NCBI GenBank assembly: GCA_948146395.1
Contig: OX411552.1
Coordinates: 53,308,399 to 53,372,398, forward strand
Source of the DNA: Fragum whitleyi
Lineage: Eukaryota; Mollusca; Bivalvia; Cardiida; Cardiidae
Reading direction: 5' to 3'
DNA: 64,000 nt
Numbering within the stretch: the stretch's first letter is position 1; every line of letters begins with the position of its first letter. Made by a program: the position numbers and the translations under genes. This document shows positions 24,701 to 28,639 of the stretch, piece after piece. The notes beneath the pieces are model-generated. The model did not search any database. It was not told the origin of the DNA and saw only the letters and a list, made by a program, of their open reading frames with translations.

Positions 24701-25522
24701 CAAAATGAGTTTTTGGTTAAATGTTGGATAATTTCACCAGTTTAGTAATGCAAGTATCAAGTTATAATCTATAAAGAAATCTTGGTATGCCTAAGGAAAG
24801 CATTACAGAAGTTCTGGTCACAAGCTGATAACTCAAGATAAAAAAAAGATATCCTCCGTATTTAACTCTTTATTTGGCGTTAATTGTAGGTAGAGATTTC
24901 TTTTAGAGAAAGTAAACTGTATTTATACAGCTTAATGACACACTTAAAAGTTTTTTTTGTTACTGAAGGTAAAAATGATGAACATAATCAGCTGAAAAGT
25001 ATATTTTATAGACTCACAACAATGCTGTAGCCCTTAATTGTTAATAGAAAATTGTTAAGACGATGAAGAAATGGACAAAAGTACTATATATTTACTAATA
25101 CAAGTTTCTTTGATTTTATATGCAGAGAAAATACTGTGAAAAAATGAGAAACAACAATTTCTCATTTTCCACAATATTTTCTTCTTCATGTGATAATTGC
25201 ATGTAAAATTACACCAACTATTTGTTTGTACTCAGCAATCTCTTTCAATTTAGATCAGTCTTTGATTTTGAGGACATGATATAAGATTAAAAGGAGCTAT
25301 ATAAATCGTATAAATATGTAAATTGTGTTAAATGTTTACTCTTGACAGGATGTCGCGGGTAATGGTTTTGGTGCTAATTCATGGGTGTCCCAGGTTGTCC
25401 CACTTATCAATGGTAAAGGTGGAGGTAAAGATTTATCAGCGCAGGCCACAGGGACAAATACCAAAGCCCTGGATGAGGCGGTGAAAACAGCGCTGGAATT
25501 TGCGAAATTGAAACTTTCATGA
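316..25522 (+). CDS. AARS1: Alanyl-tRNA synthetase, cytosolic (17 exons; 5' end outside window)
   Basis: Charges tRNA-Ala with alanine in the cytosol and hydrolyses mischarged Ser- or Gly-tRNA-Ala. Seventeen exons join in phase to give 854 residues and a stop; this fits the animal enzyme (about 960-970 residues) with roughly 115 N-terminal residues encoded upstream of the window. Visible landmarks are the class II catalytic core ([17 protein letters not shown], residues about 60-76), motif 3 (CGMGLERL, about 128-135), the tRNA-recognition helical region (exons 5-7), the editing domain with its zinc motifs HTGTH (exon 10) and CGGTH (exons 12-13), and the C-Ala domain with the GKGGGKD glycine motif (exon 17). 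The editing-site residues look intact, so the gene appears functional. Identity rests on nearly continuous similarity to known animal cytosolic AlaRS. The introns hold most of the repeats listed here. The promoter is not in the window. Confidence 0.97.
642..2492 (+). repeat. Family A hairpin-led element, copy A1, with 166-bp tandem core
   Basis: Lies in the intron between exons a and b. Begins TAGCTCACCTGAGCAC and a hairpin TGAGCACAACGTGCTCA, then a GTCCG-rich tract. The core repeats about every 166 bp (ACCAGGGGGGA at about 1009, 1174, 1340, 1509 and 1675), decaying towards 2215. It ends CAGGTGAGCG, inverted partner of the start, then a degraded GGGCCAACAGCC hairpin and GTCTTGTT. Small frames inside are not genes. 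Confidence 0.85.
2575..4263 (+). repeat. Family A element, copy A2, with 145-bp tandem core
   Basis: Same ends as the neighbour upstream (TAGCTCACCTGAGCAC at the start; AGGTGAGCG, then GGGCCACTATGGCCC hairpin and TCTTGTTT at the end), but an unrelated core. About ten units of 145 bp, each with TGTATGCACTCTAGAGGCCA and a run of GGTCA motifs. Conserved open frames across units come from the repeat itself and carry no known domain. Confidence 0.88.
4813..5004 (+). CDS. AARS1: AARS1 exon b, aminoacylation core
   Basis: Acceptor TTTTATAG|GGTAGA, donor ACAG|gtaaaa. Encodes [20 protein letters not shown] and on to [12 protein letters not shown], the ATP- and alanine-binding core with the GPCGPC loop. 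Open reading frame upstream of 4813 is intron. An opposite-strand frame of 188 codons here is a shadow. Confidence 0.95.
5024..5221. repeat. Foldback MITE in intron after exon b
   Basis: Starts 20 bases after the exon b donor. Ends are inverted (AGAGCT...CCAGATA versus TATCTGTAGCTCT) and the middle is a hairpin around TCATCTTGATGA with GTACTCATTTGA arms. Related copies: about 14262-14446 and 57480-57634, with central hairpins alone at about 43885-43940 and 44930-44990. Confidence 0.75.
5349..5575. repeat. TTAA-flanked CCCTTTCCTG MITE, diverged copy
   Basis: Starts TTAACCCTTTGCTGTTTAA and ends AAACAGGAAAGGATCAA. A central hairpin AAATTGCTTCTGACAAGCAA is shared with the better copy at 17018-17245. 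Confidence 0.7.
5703..5775 (+). pseudogene. Decayed duplicate of the end of AARS1 exon b with donor
   Basis: CATACAATATAACAGGTAA here matches TATACAATATAACAGGTAA at the true exon end 741 bp upstream. Similarity runs on both sides: exon-like CTGGAGAT..TGAA..TGT.TT before it and TCTT..TAAT.AGAGCTCCCT after it. The copy has lost the reading frame and its acceptor. A relic of an exon-plus-intron duplication. Confidence 0.8.
6066..6298 (+). mobile_element. SINE, 5'-truncated
   Basis: Keeps the B-box-like end of the tRNA head, the shared body (CACCAATGGG, GACCTATG, GGAGGCTAGGAAAG, ATACCAGGAATCCATTG, TTAGGTGCT) and the tail GATTGTTGAAAGTGGCGTAA. Same family as 8604, 13117, 27407, 52070 and 54427. 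Confidence 0.85.
6436..6580 (+). CDS. AARS1: AARS1 exon c, motif 3
   Basis: Acceptor TTCACCAG|AGAGTC, donor AAA|gtgagt. Encodes [20 protein letters not shown] followed by [23 protein letters not shown] is class II motif 3. The residue before GMGL is Cys where the human enzyme has Thr. Confidence 0.95.
7547..7604. repeat. 58-bp near-perfect palindrome upstream of AARS1 exon d
   Basis: Arms GGGTTCAGTGCAAGACTGTA and TACAGTCTTGCACTGAACCC flank a short CTAAGTGTATACACTTAA centre. It ends 53 bases before the exon d acceptor. Could form a strong hairpin in the pre-mRNA. Confidence 0.85.
7658..7803 (+). CDS. AARS1: AARS1 exon d
   Basis: Acceptor GACCCACAG|AATACA, donor AGAGG|gtaaat. Encodes [20 protein letters not shown] followed by [19 protein letters not shown], the strongly conserved AlaRS stretch after motif 3. 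It ends with two bases of a Gly codon. Confidence 0.95.
8107..8463. mobile_element. hAT-like non-autonomous element
   Basis: Terminal inverted repeats CAGGGGTGTGGAA and TTTCCACACCCCTG, flanked by direct repeats CTTTTAT on both sides (8100-8106 and 8464-8470). CAGGGGTG ends with a 7-8 bp duplication fit hAT. The interior holds GGACAAGT repeats in both directions and an AAAATGCTGG..CCAGCATTTT hairpin. No coding capacity. Confidence 0.85.
8604..8877 (+). mobile_element. SINE (tRNA-headed)
   Basis: Mutated tRNA-like head (GCCGCCATAATAGCGTAG...GGGTTTGATCCCTG), shared SINE body and a CAAACAAACAAATAAA tail. Ends about 70 bases before the exon e acceptor. Confidence 0.88.
8947..9094 (+). CDS. AARS1: AARS1 exon e
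   Basis: Acceptor TTTCACAG|GTATGT, donor GAAATG|gtaagt. Encodes [19 protein letters not shown] and on to [15 protein letters not shown], the start of the tRNA-recognition helical domain. Phase 2 in, phase 0 out. A foldback element begins only about 12 bases after the donor. Confidence 0.95.
9107..9227. repeat. TTAA-type GGTAGTGGACCC foldback MITE, short copy
   Basis: AAGGTAGTATACCCGTAAT at the start, CCACTACTTTAAA at the end, with the shared middle GTGTTAAC...GTTTCCTAATGATTTC. It begins 12 bases after the exon e splice donor. Confidence 0.8.
9228..10169 (+). other. AARS1 intron between exons e and f, remainder
   Basis: AT-rich intron with no exon I can support. A minus-strand frame at 9798-10013 has no recognisable domain. 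Confidence 0.6.
10170..10406 (+). CDS. AARS1: AARS1 exon f, tRNA-recognition domain
   Basis: Acceptor TTTCTAG|GTGAAA, donor GCTCAG|gtaaaa, 79 codons. Encodes [20 protein letters not shown] and on through [17 protein letters not shown] and [14 protein letters not shown]. The DTYGFPxDLT block is diagnostic for AlaRS. Confidence 0.96.
11192..12033 (+). repeat. Family C hairpin-led element with 156-bp tandem core
   Basis: Begins TAGTCCCCCACC with a hairpin (CCCCCACCAGTTACCGG then TTGGGGGACT), then GTCCGTCCGTCTGTCCG. About four and a half units of 156 bp follow (ACATTCTTGT at 11429, 11585 and 11741). It ends with GGGGGACT, inverted partner of the start, a TATTGCATCGCAATA hairpin and CACTTGTTTT. 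Confidence 0.87.
12095..12254. repeat. TTAA-type GGTAGTGGACCC foldback MITE
   Basis: TTAAGGTAGTGAACCC at the start and a degraded GGTTTGCTACC end, with long self-complementary arms (AGGTTTCCAAATGA). It ends about 58 bases before the exon g acceptor. Confidence 0.8.
12313..12457 (+). CDS. AARS1: AARS1 exon g
   Basis: Acceptor TTTTCCTCAG|GAGATT, donor AACTATA|gtaaga. Encodes a poorly conserved linker ending in [16 protein letters not shown], equivalent to the DDSPKYNY region leading into the editing domain. It ends with the first base of a Ser codon. Confidence 0.9.
12652..12900. repeat. GTGACATTTCCAACAATTT foldback MITE against exon h acceptor
   Basis: Inverted ends GTGTGACATTTCCAACAATT and AATTGTTGGAAATGTCACAC followed by AGGCTCATA, with an inner hairpin of GCAAAGACTCTGGCCAG type. 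It ends 12 bases before exon h. Relatives: about 24325-24562, 29111-29358, 40664-40872, 49839-50085, 54391-54908, 59903-60130 and 62418-63410. Confidence 0.85.
12912..13081 (+). CDS. AARS1: AARS1 exon h, start of editing domain
   Basis: Acceptor TTTTTCTAG|GTTTTG, donor GAAGAG|gtttgt. Encodes [20 protein letters not shown] and on to [23 protein letters not shown] is the conserved strand block of the AlaRS beta-barrel. A foldback repeat ends about a dozen bases before the acceptor, leaving a very short pyrimidine tract. Confidence 0.95.
13117..13406 (+). mobile_element. SINE with 12-bp target duplication, inserted at the edge of a family B element
   Basis: tRNA-like head with A box TAGCGCAGTTGGTAGCGC and B box GGTTCGATCCC, the shared body and a short A-rich tail. 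Direct repeats ATTAATTTTTAG lie at 13105-13116 and 13407-13418; the second runs straight into CTCCACTGG, the family B start, so the SINE came later. It lies 35 bases past the exon h donor. Confidence 0.9.
13416..13960 (+). repeat. Family B hairpin-led element, copy B1, 3'-truncated
   Basis: Starts TAGCTCCACTGGCTGAAGG with the hairpin partner CTAGTGAGCT, then CAGTCCGTCCATCC and about three core units with ATATGGGCGTGGCAG. The 3' boundary is unclear and the usual GGGCCTCTTGTTT end is missing. Confidence 0.8.
14522..15764 (+). repeat. Family B element, copy B2, complete, about 155-bp tandem core
   Basis: Starts TAGCTCCACTGGCAGAAGG and a hairpin closing with CCAGTGAGCT, then GTCCGTC-like sequence. 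About six core units of 154-155 bp follow, marked by GGGCGTGGCAGGGCGGGG. It ends GCCAGTGGAGCG (inverted start), AGGCCCTCTTGGGCCT hairpin and CTTGTTT. Confidence 0.88.
15765..16434 (+). repeat. Rest of intron before exon i: second family B 3' end and a long palindrome
   Basis: 16181-16223 repeats the B2 end base for base (AAAGCCAGTGGAGCGATA, hairpin, CTTGTTTAT), although no second start is seen. 16230-16310 resembles the 5' part of another hairpin-led family (GTCTGTCTTATCTGTTTGTCC). 16320-16397 is a palindrome with arms GAAGAACAAAGTGAAT and ATTCACTTTGTTCTT around GAGTTGAGCAACTGAGCTGC, ending 37 bases before exon i. Confidence 0.75.
16435..16548 (+). CDS. AARS1: AARS1 exon i
   Basis: Acceptor CATTTCAG|GATGTA, donor GATGAA|gtaagt, 38 codons. 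Encodes [20 protein letters not shown] and on to LKLNIDE, the [10 protein letters not shown] part of the editing-domain barrel. Confidence 0.95.
17018..17245. repeat. piggyBac-like TTAA-flanked MITE
   Basis: TTAA then CCCTTTCCTGTTT at the left; AAACAGGAAAGGG then TTAA at the right. A TTAA target duplication with CCC/GGG termini is the piggyBac pattern. The central hairpin AAATTGCTTCTGACAAGCAA is shared with 5349-5575. No coding capacity. Confidence 0.82.
17428..17565 (+). CDS. AARS1: AARS1 exon j, editing-site HTGTH
   Basis: Acceptor AATTACAG|CCTCGT, donor GCTAAG|gtaatt, 46 codons. Encodes [20 protein letters not shown] and on through [20 protein letters not shown] and K. HTGTH supplies two zinc ligands of the editing site. 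The last 95 bases plus donor are repeated twice more downstream. Confidence 0.96.
17566..17797 (+). repeat. Tandem extra copies of exon j 3' part with donor (116-bp unit)
   Basis: The unit starting TGTTAAAC occurs at 17471, 17587 and 17703, exactly 116 bp apart. Each copy carries the exon end MLNFGLRSV...FDFTAK and an AAG|GTAA donor. Copies differ at a handful of bases: within the coding part the changes are silent apart from one Arg-to-Lys. The spacer between copies reads GTAATTATTTATAGACACA, too short to be an intron. Reading through from exon j meets a TAA at the next TGTTAA, so only the first donor gives an in-frame product. Most likely a recent local duplication lying inert in the intron. 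Confidence 0.92.
18190..18352. repeat. TTAA-type GGTAGTGGACCC foldback MITE
   Basis: Starts TTTAAGGTAGTGGACCC. The arms AACAGAGGTTTCCTAATGA and TCATTAGGAAACCTCAGTT form a long hairpin. It ends about 28 bases before exon k. Confidence 0.85.
18381..18521 (+). CDS. AARS1: AARS1 exon k
   Basis: Acceptor ATATTTCAG|GGTGCA, donor GATGAG|gtatgt, 47 codons. Encodes a helical stretch ending in [16 protein letters not shown], matching [15 protein letters not shown] of animal AlaRS. Confidence 0.95.
18930..19042 (+). CDS. AARS1: AARS1 exon l, CGGT of the zinc site
   Basis: Acceptor CATTACAG|GTATAC, donor GGAAC|gtaagt. Encodes [20 protein letters not shown] and on to TSVEFCGGT. The Cys is a zinc ligand of the editing site; the Thr codon is split with the next exon. 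Confidence 0.95.
19459..19720 (+). repeat. Family E hairpin-led element, short
   Basis: Starts TATGCCCTCCTT with hairpin partner AAGGAGG, then TTGTTGGTAGGTCGGTCGG and a single core unit. It ends GGTGGGCATA (inverted start), ATGTTTTAGCAACAT hairpin and CTCTTGTTT. Same plan as families A-C without the tandem array. Confidence 0.75.
19836..19984. repeat. TTAA-type GGTAGTGGACCC foldback MITE
   Basis: GGCTGTGGACCCATAATAGT at the start and CACTACCTTAA at the end, with the family's GTTTCCTATTGATTT middle. Confidence 0.75.
20265..20373 (+). CDS. AARS1: AARS1 exon m, HLRNAGH of the zinc site
   Basis: Acceptor CTTGTAG|ACATTT, donor GCCAAG|gtaata. Completes [20 protein letters not shown] and runs on to [16 protein letters not shown]. 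The His after CGGT completes the CxxxH ligand pair. Confidence 0.95.
20374..21423 (+). repeat. AARS1 intron between exons m and n: 5' pieces of hairpin-led families and a foldback
   Basis: 20457-20680 resembles the start of another hairpin-led element (ACCATGTCTGTCTGTCTG) and its core, without an end. 20787-20900 is a similar short piece (CTCTCTAAGAGCTTTTGT). 21048-21117 is a foldback with AAACAGTTGTAATGCC and GGCAGTTACAACTGTTT arms, related to 26569-26638 and 28559-28630. No exon is visible. Confidence 0.65.
21424..21549 (+). CDS. AARS1: AARS1 exon n
   Basis: Acceptor AATTTCAG|GCGTTA, donor GACGAT|gtatgt, 42 codons. Encodes a charged helix, [20 protein letters not shown] onward, corresponding to the linker between the editing and C-Ala domains. 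Weakly conserved, but phase and position fit. A TTAA-flanked foldback repeat begins 44 bases after the donor. Confidence 0.9.
21594..21756. repeat. TTAA-type GGTAGTGGACCC foldback MITE, best-preserved copy
   Basis: TTAAGGTAGTGGACC...CCACTACCTTAA: TTAA on both sides with inverted ends, and arms AACCGAGGTTTCCTTTTGAT and ATTAGGAAACCTCGGT. It lies 44 bases after the exon n donor. Confidence 0.88.
21898..22174 (+). repeat. Family D hairpin-led element, short
   Basis: Starts TTTTTAGCTCAGCTG, then GGTGTCGTTGTTGTTGTTGTC and one core unit (TGAAACTTGGCACACATG). It ends with a weak hairpin CAGCCCTTGTAGGCC and TGCTCTTGTTT. Confidence 0.72.
22294..22834 (+). repeat. Family A element, copy A3, about two core units
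   Basis: TAGCTCACCTGAGCATG start and hairpin, GTCCGTC-like tract, about two units of the 145-bp A2 core, then CAGGTGAGCG, GGGCCACTATGGCCC and TCTTGTT. It ends 85 bases before exon o. Confidence 0.87.
22920..23126 (+). CDS. AARS1: AARS1 exon o
   Basis: Acceptor TTATTACAG|GATGTG, donor GGCAAA|gtaata, 69 codons. Encodes [20 protein letters not shown] and on to [13 protein letters not shown]; LKKxMDDLDxAxKA is the conserved coiled helix of animal AlaRS. Confidence 0.94.
23410..23818. repeat. AATGATTTTGGAATGA-type inverted element
   Basis: Related to 34895-35335 (same strings: GGTAATCC..GGATGAACAAA, TTTGAATGGTTTGAGTTAGT, TTTCACGATG...CTGTAC). Opposite-orientation relatives lie at about 31545-32070 and 47030-47355. 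Ends near TACAGTTA/TAACTGTA. It stops 59 bases before exon p. Confidence 0.65.
23877..23990 (+). CDS. AARS1: AARS1 exon p
   Basis: Acceptor ATTTGTAG|GCTCTA, donor CCCAAA|gtaagt, 38 codons. Encodes [20 protein letters not shown] and on to [10 protein letters not shown], the start of the globular C-Ala domain. Confidence 0.94.
23991..25348 (+). repeat. Last AARS1 intron: decayed foldbacks, no exon seen
   Basis: 24013-24150 is a foldback-like remnant (GATCTTAACTC..TAGAAATGTTATTA). 24325-24562 is a copy of the GTGACATTTCC family with its AAGTTGTTGGAAATGTCACG end. 25120-25190 holds a small AAATTGTT-type hairpin. The rest is AT-rich. Confidence 0.6.
25349..25522 (+). CDS. AARS1: AARS1 exon q (last, with stop)
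   Basis: Acceptor CTTGACAG|GATGTC, 57 codons and TGA. Encodes [20 protein letters not shown] and on to [12 protein letters not shown], then a final helix ending KLS. The glycine-rich GKGGGKD loop is typical of C-Ala. Confidence 0.96.
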   Translation, partial: DVAGNGFGANSWVSQVVPLINGKGGGKDLSAQATGTNTKALDEAVKTALEFAKLKLS

Positions 25523-25532
25523 TGATAAAACC

Positions 25533-25538
25533 AATAAA
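25533..25538 (+). promoter_or_regulatory. AARS1 polyadenylation signal (candidate)
   Basis: AATAAA lies 11 bases after the TGA. This would leave a very short 3' UTR, so a later signal could be used instead. Confidence 0.5.
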
Positions 25539-25559
25539 ATAATTGTTTACATAAGTACA

Positions 25560-27320
25560 AAAAGACATGAAGAATCCTTGTATTTGGAGCTCTCTTTAAA
25601 CTTTTCAAAAAAATGAAATCAACATACAGACTCAAACAATTTTGGAGTCTCTTATTTCTAACCCTTATGAATTAATTGATGGATTGCTTAGCCCCTCCCT
25701 TTGACCTCTGTCATGACACTCTCCTCAAACATTAAAATGTTATAAACCTGAAATATAAATTGAAATGGAACAAACAGAAATTTGTTGGAGGGCAACCTAA
25801 ACATGTTTAACTACAGCTTGTATTAAAGATGCCCATCCATGGAAATATTTGAAACAAAATGACTGAAAATGTTGGAGTCAAATGATCATCTCGTTGTAAA
25901 TGATTCTGAGCGTGACATGTCCAACAATTTTCAGAATGCATACACTGATAAGCTTAGACAGATTGTACAGTAACACATTGCAATAAGAAGGTTTGCTGAT
26001 TGTTGAAAGTCTCATTTATACTGAATCTACCTGCAAAGACTCTGGCCAGACTGTGCAGATACTTGCTTAGCGCACATTTTGAATTACTTAACATGCAACA
26101 TGTGGGCTTAAATGATTGTTTTTATTGAGTAGTAGATTGTTTGAATGACAATACTTTACACATACATACACTCCTTTTCAATATACCAAGGGGATAATCC
26201 TTTAAACAAAAAGGAAATGGGAACCACATGCTTCTTTTTTTCTTCGACAATTAAAAAATCCATCATTCTAGAATTTTGTGAAGCAAATGTTTGATAAAAG
26301 AAATATTTGGCGTGGCTCAAGGAACGGACACTGCTCAAAGTATTCAGGATACCAGGTTTGTGTTACTATCAGATACTTACCTTAAGTATCAACCCAGCCC
26401 TGCATTTAGGATGCAGAAATTGTTTGCTATCATTTAGAAATTTTACCTCACTTTGCACATGAACACATACAAATTGGGGTTATATTTCTCAAATACAATG
26501 TATTTCACAAATATTTTCATCTTGAATGCTAGGATCTCTGTTTGCAGTATATCTAGTGTCATTCCTATGGCTCAGAGAAAACAGTTGTAACTGCCTATTT
26601 GTTTATAGGCAGTTACAACTGTTTTACGCTGAGCCATCAATTTGGTATTGAACTTTCTAGAAATGATCGGCTTTCACTGTTATTTATTCAGCATATTTAT
26701 ATTGTGTTCAAAATCACTAATTGTAATCTTTAAAGTGCTAACTTGTTCAACTCTGCCATAATAGATATTAAAATGTTTTGTTTCATGTGACGAAAGTTGA
26801 TTGAAGTTCTGTTCTTTTTCCCTCTTATAAATCTAAATTGTATGTGGTTCCAATCTTCCAAGAAAATATTTACCAAGAAATGGTTATTGTAAGTCCGAGT
26901 TTGGGTGAGTGTAGGTGCATGTGTGAAAGGGTCAATATTTTAAGTCTGTTCCTCCAAAAATAGCCTGCAATGATAACAACGTGCTCTTGCTTTAATTCAT
27001 TTATATACACAATGTTAATATCAGGGTTTTTACGCAAAGACACCTTGTTCGAATTTGCTATAGACTGGAGTATACAGCGTTTGCACTCGCAGGGGGAACC
27101 TCTTGTTCGCCATTCACCTGACAATCGTAAACAATTGCGCATATGCTAGAAATTTCCACCAACTACATATGCGCGCTTGGCAAAGACTCAGATAAGTCTG
27201 TGCATCCGCACAAACTGATCCGAGTCTTCGATATGCGCTCAATATAAAATTTTCTGATTCATTATCCCTGTTTATCATCAGAAAATGCTTATAATCTAAT
27301 TTGTGTATATCCCGTCTGAT
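25560..27320. other. Intergenic, AT-rich, with one palindrome
   Basis: No gene supported. 26569-26638 is a clean foldback (GGCTCAGAGAAAACAGTTGT with an inverted partner ending GCTGAGCC). 25895-26060 and 27170-27250 contain pieces of the GTGACATTTCC / GCAAAGACTC hairpin family. Confidence 0.6.
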
Positions 27321-27321
27321 T

Positions 27322-27775
27322 AAGGTAGTGAACCCGTAATAGTTCCGCAATGTTTAGGGAGTAATGAATTTTAACAGTGTTAACCGAGGTTTCCTAATGA
27401 TTTTCATAGCGCAGTTGGTTAGGCATAAGACTTCCAATCTCGAAGTCGTGGGTTCGATCCCCGGTGGCGGCAAATATCCTTTCCGACGTTTGTCTCTCAC
27501 CAATGGGTAGATAATCGTAAACCTATGTGAGATAGCAGTCGGAGGCTAGGAAAGGGTGTAATGGTAGTACAGGTGAAAGAAATACCAGGAATCCATTGTA
27601 AGGTGCACCGGCCGCCGCGATATAGCTACGAAATTGTTGAAAGCGGCGTAAAACCCATTCAAACAAACAAACAAACTAATGATTTTCAGAAGGAAACCTC
27701 AGTGAACATTGTGAAAAAACACGTGGTCAGAAATGTTGCGGAACTATTTCTAAACGATTATATGAAACTGTTGGA
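27322..27775. repeat. GGTAGTGGACCC foldback MITE split by a SINE
   Basis: Left half 27322-27406 (TTAAGGTAGTGAACCCG... AACCGAGGTTTCC) and right half from 27677 (AGGAAACCTCAGTGAACATT...AATGTTGCGGAACTATT) belong to the same element. The far end no longer carries a clear CCACTACC. Confidence 0.85.
27407..27676 (+). mobile_element. SINE nested in a foldback MITE, 12-bp target duplication
   Basis: Direct repeats TAATGATTTTCA at 27395-27406 and 27677-27688 bracket a SINE lacking the first bases of its tRNA head (starts TAGCGCAGTTGG, B box GGTTCGATCCC) and ending in CAAACAAACAAACAAAC. Confidence 0.93.
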
Positions 27776-27984
27776 AATATCCAGCACAAGATCAATTTCT
27801 TATAAGCTCGCTTATATATGTACAGTTGAGAAGAGTGTGAAATTGACGAGATGAATGAATTTGGATTGAAACTGAATGAGTAGGGTGAGCGAGTTTTGAA
27901 TAAAGTTAAGTCTGGGATTACAATCGCTTACTTCGTTCAAGACGTCACTACTGTCTAGATGAATCTCATTCCTTAACATGCGAA

Positions 27985-28205
27985 CCGCTGACAAAGCGCA
28001 GATGGTAGCGCGTCGGCCTTTCAATAATTGGATGACGTGTTCGGTCTCCGTTGACGACAGGCGTTCTATCCATTTGTCTCCAATAGGTGGATAATATCAA
28101 ACGTGTGGGATGCGAAGCTGGTGGCTCGGGAATGATGTCGTAGTATTACTAGTGAAGAGTTATCAGGAATCCATGGTTAGGTACTCAAATCGCCATATGA
28201 CTAAA
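27985..28205 (+). mobile_element. Old, diverged SINE copy
   Basis: Recognisable only in outline: AAGCGCAGATGGTAGCGCGT, GTTCGGTCTCCG, TTTGTCTCCAATAGGTGGAT, ATCAGGAATCCATGGTTAGG. Confidence 0.6.
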
Positions 28206-28558
28206 AAAAAATTAAATTTTATCCTAAACAAATTCTTTTACTTGCTTGTTGTTAAGAACAAGGGTATTGTATATGAGTAACTGAAGACGAGGGCTCCGCC
28301 GATTTAGCCAACAGGACTGGTTTCAACTCGTTGTAAAATAATCTGCATACTCTATGTTTATATAATCTTCAATAATTTACGGTTGCTAGTAAATTAGAAA
28401 CGCTCGTTTGAAGTGCAAATAGCTGAACCCAGAAATTGATTCATTTTCCATTATCACCTTGACTTGAACAAGCTTTTGTTCTTAAAACGTTTGATGTGGA
28501 GTCGGTGCGGATCGAAATGTGTCGATATTACACGAGCCAGCGGTACGGATAGATAATG

Positions 28559-28630
28559 ATGGCTCGGCGCGAAACAGTTGTAACTCCCTATAAACATATA
28601 GGGAGTTACAACTGTTTCGCGCTGAGCCAT
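28559..28630. repeat. 72-bp almost perfect palindrome
   Basis: ATGGCTCGGCGCGAAACAGT reads back from the other end as its inverse, with the centre CCCTATAAACATATAGGG. Other members: 21048, 26569, 58188-58437 (split) and a half copy at about 59637. Confidence 0.9.
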
Positions 28631-28639
28631 CGATATGCG

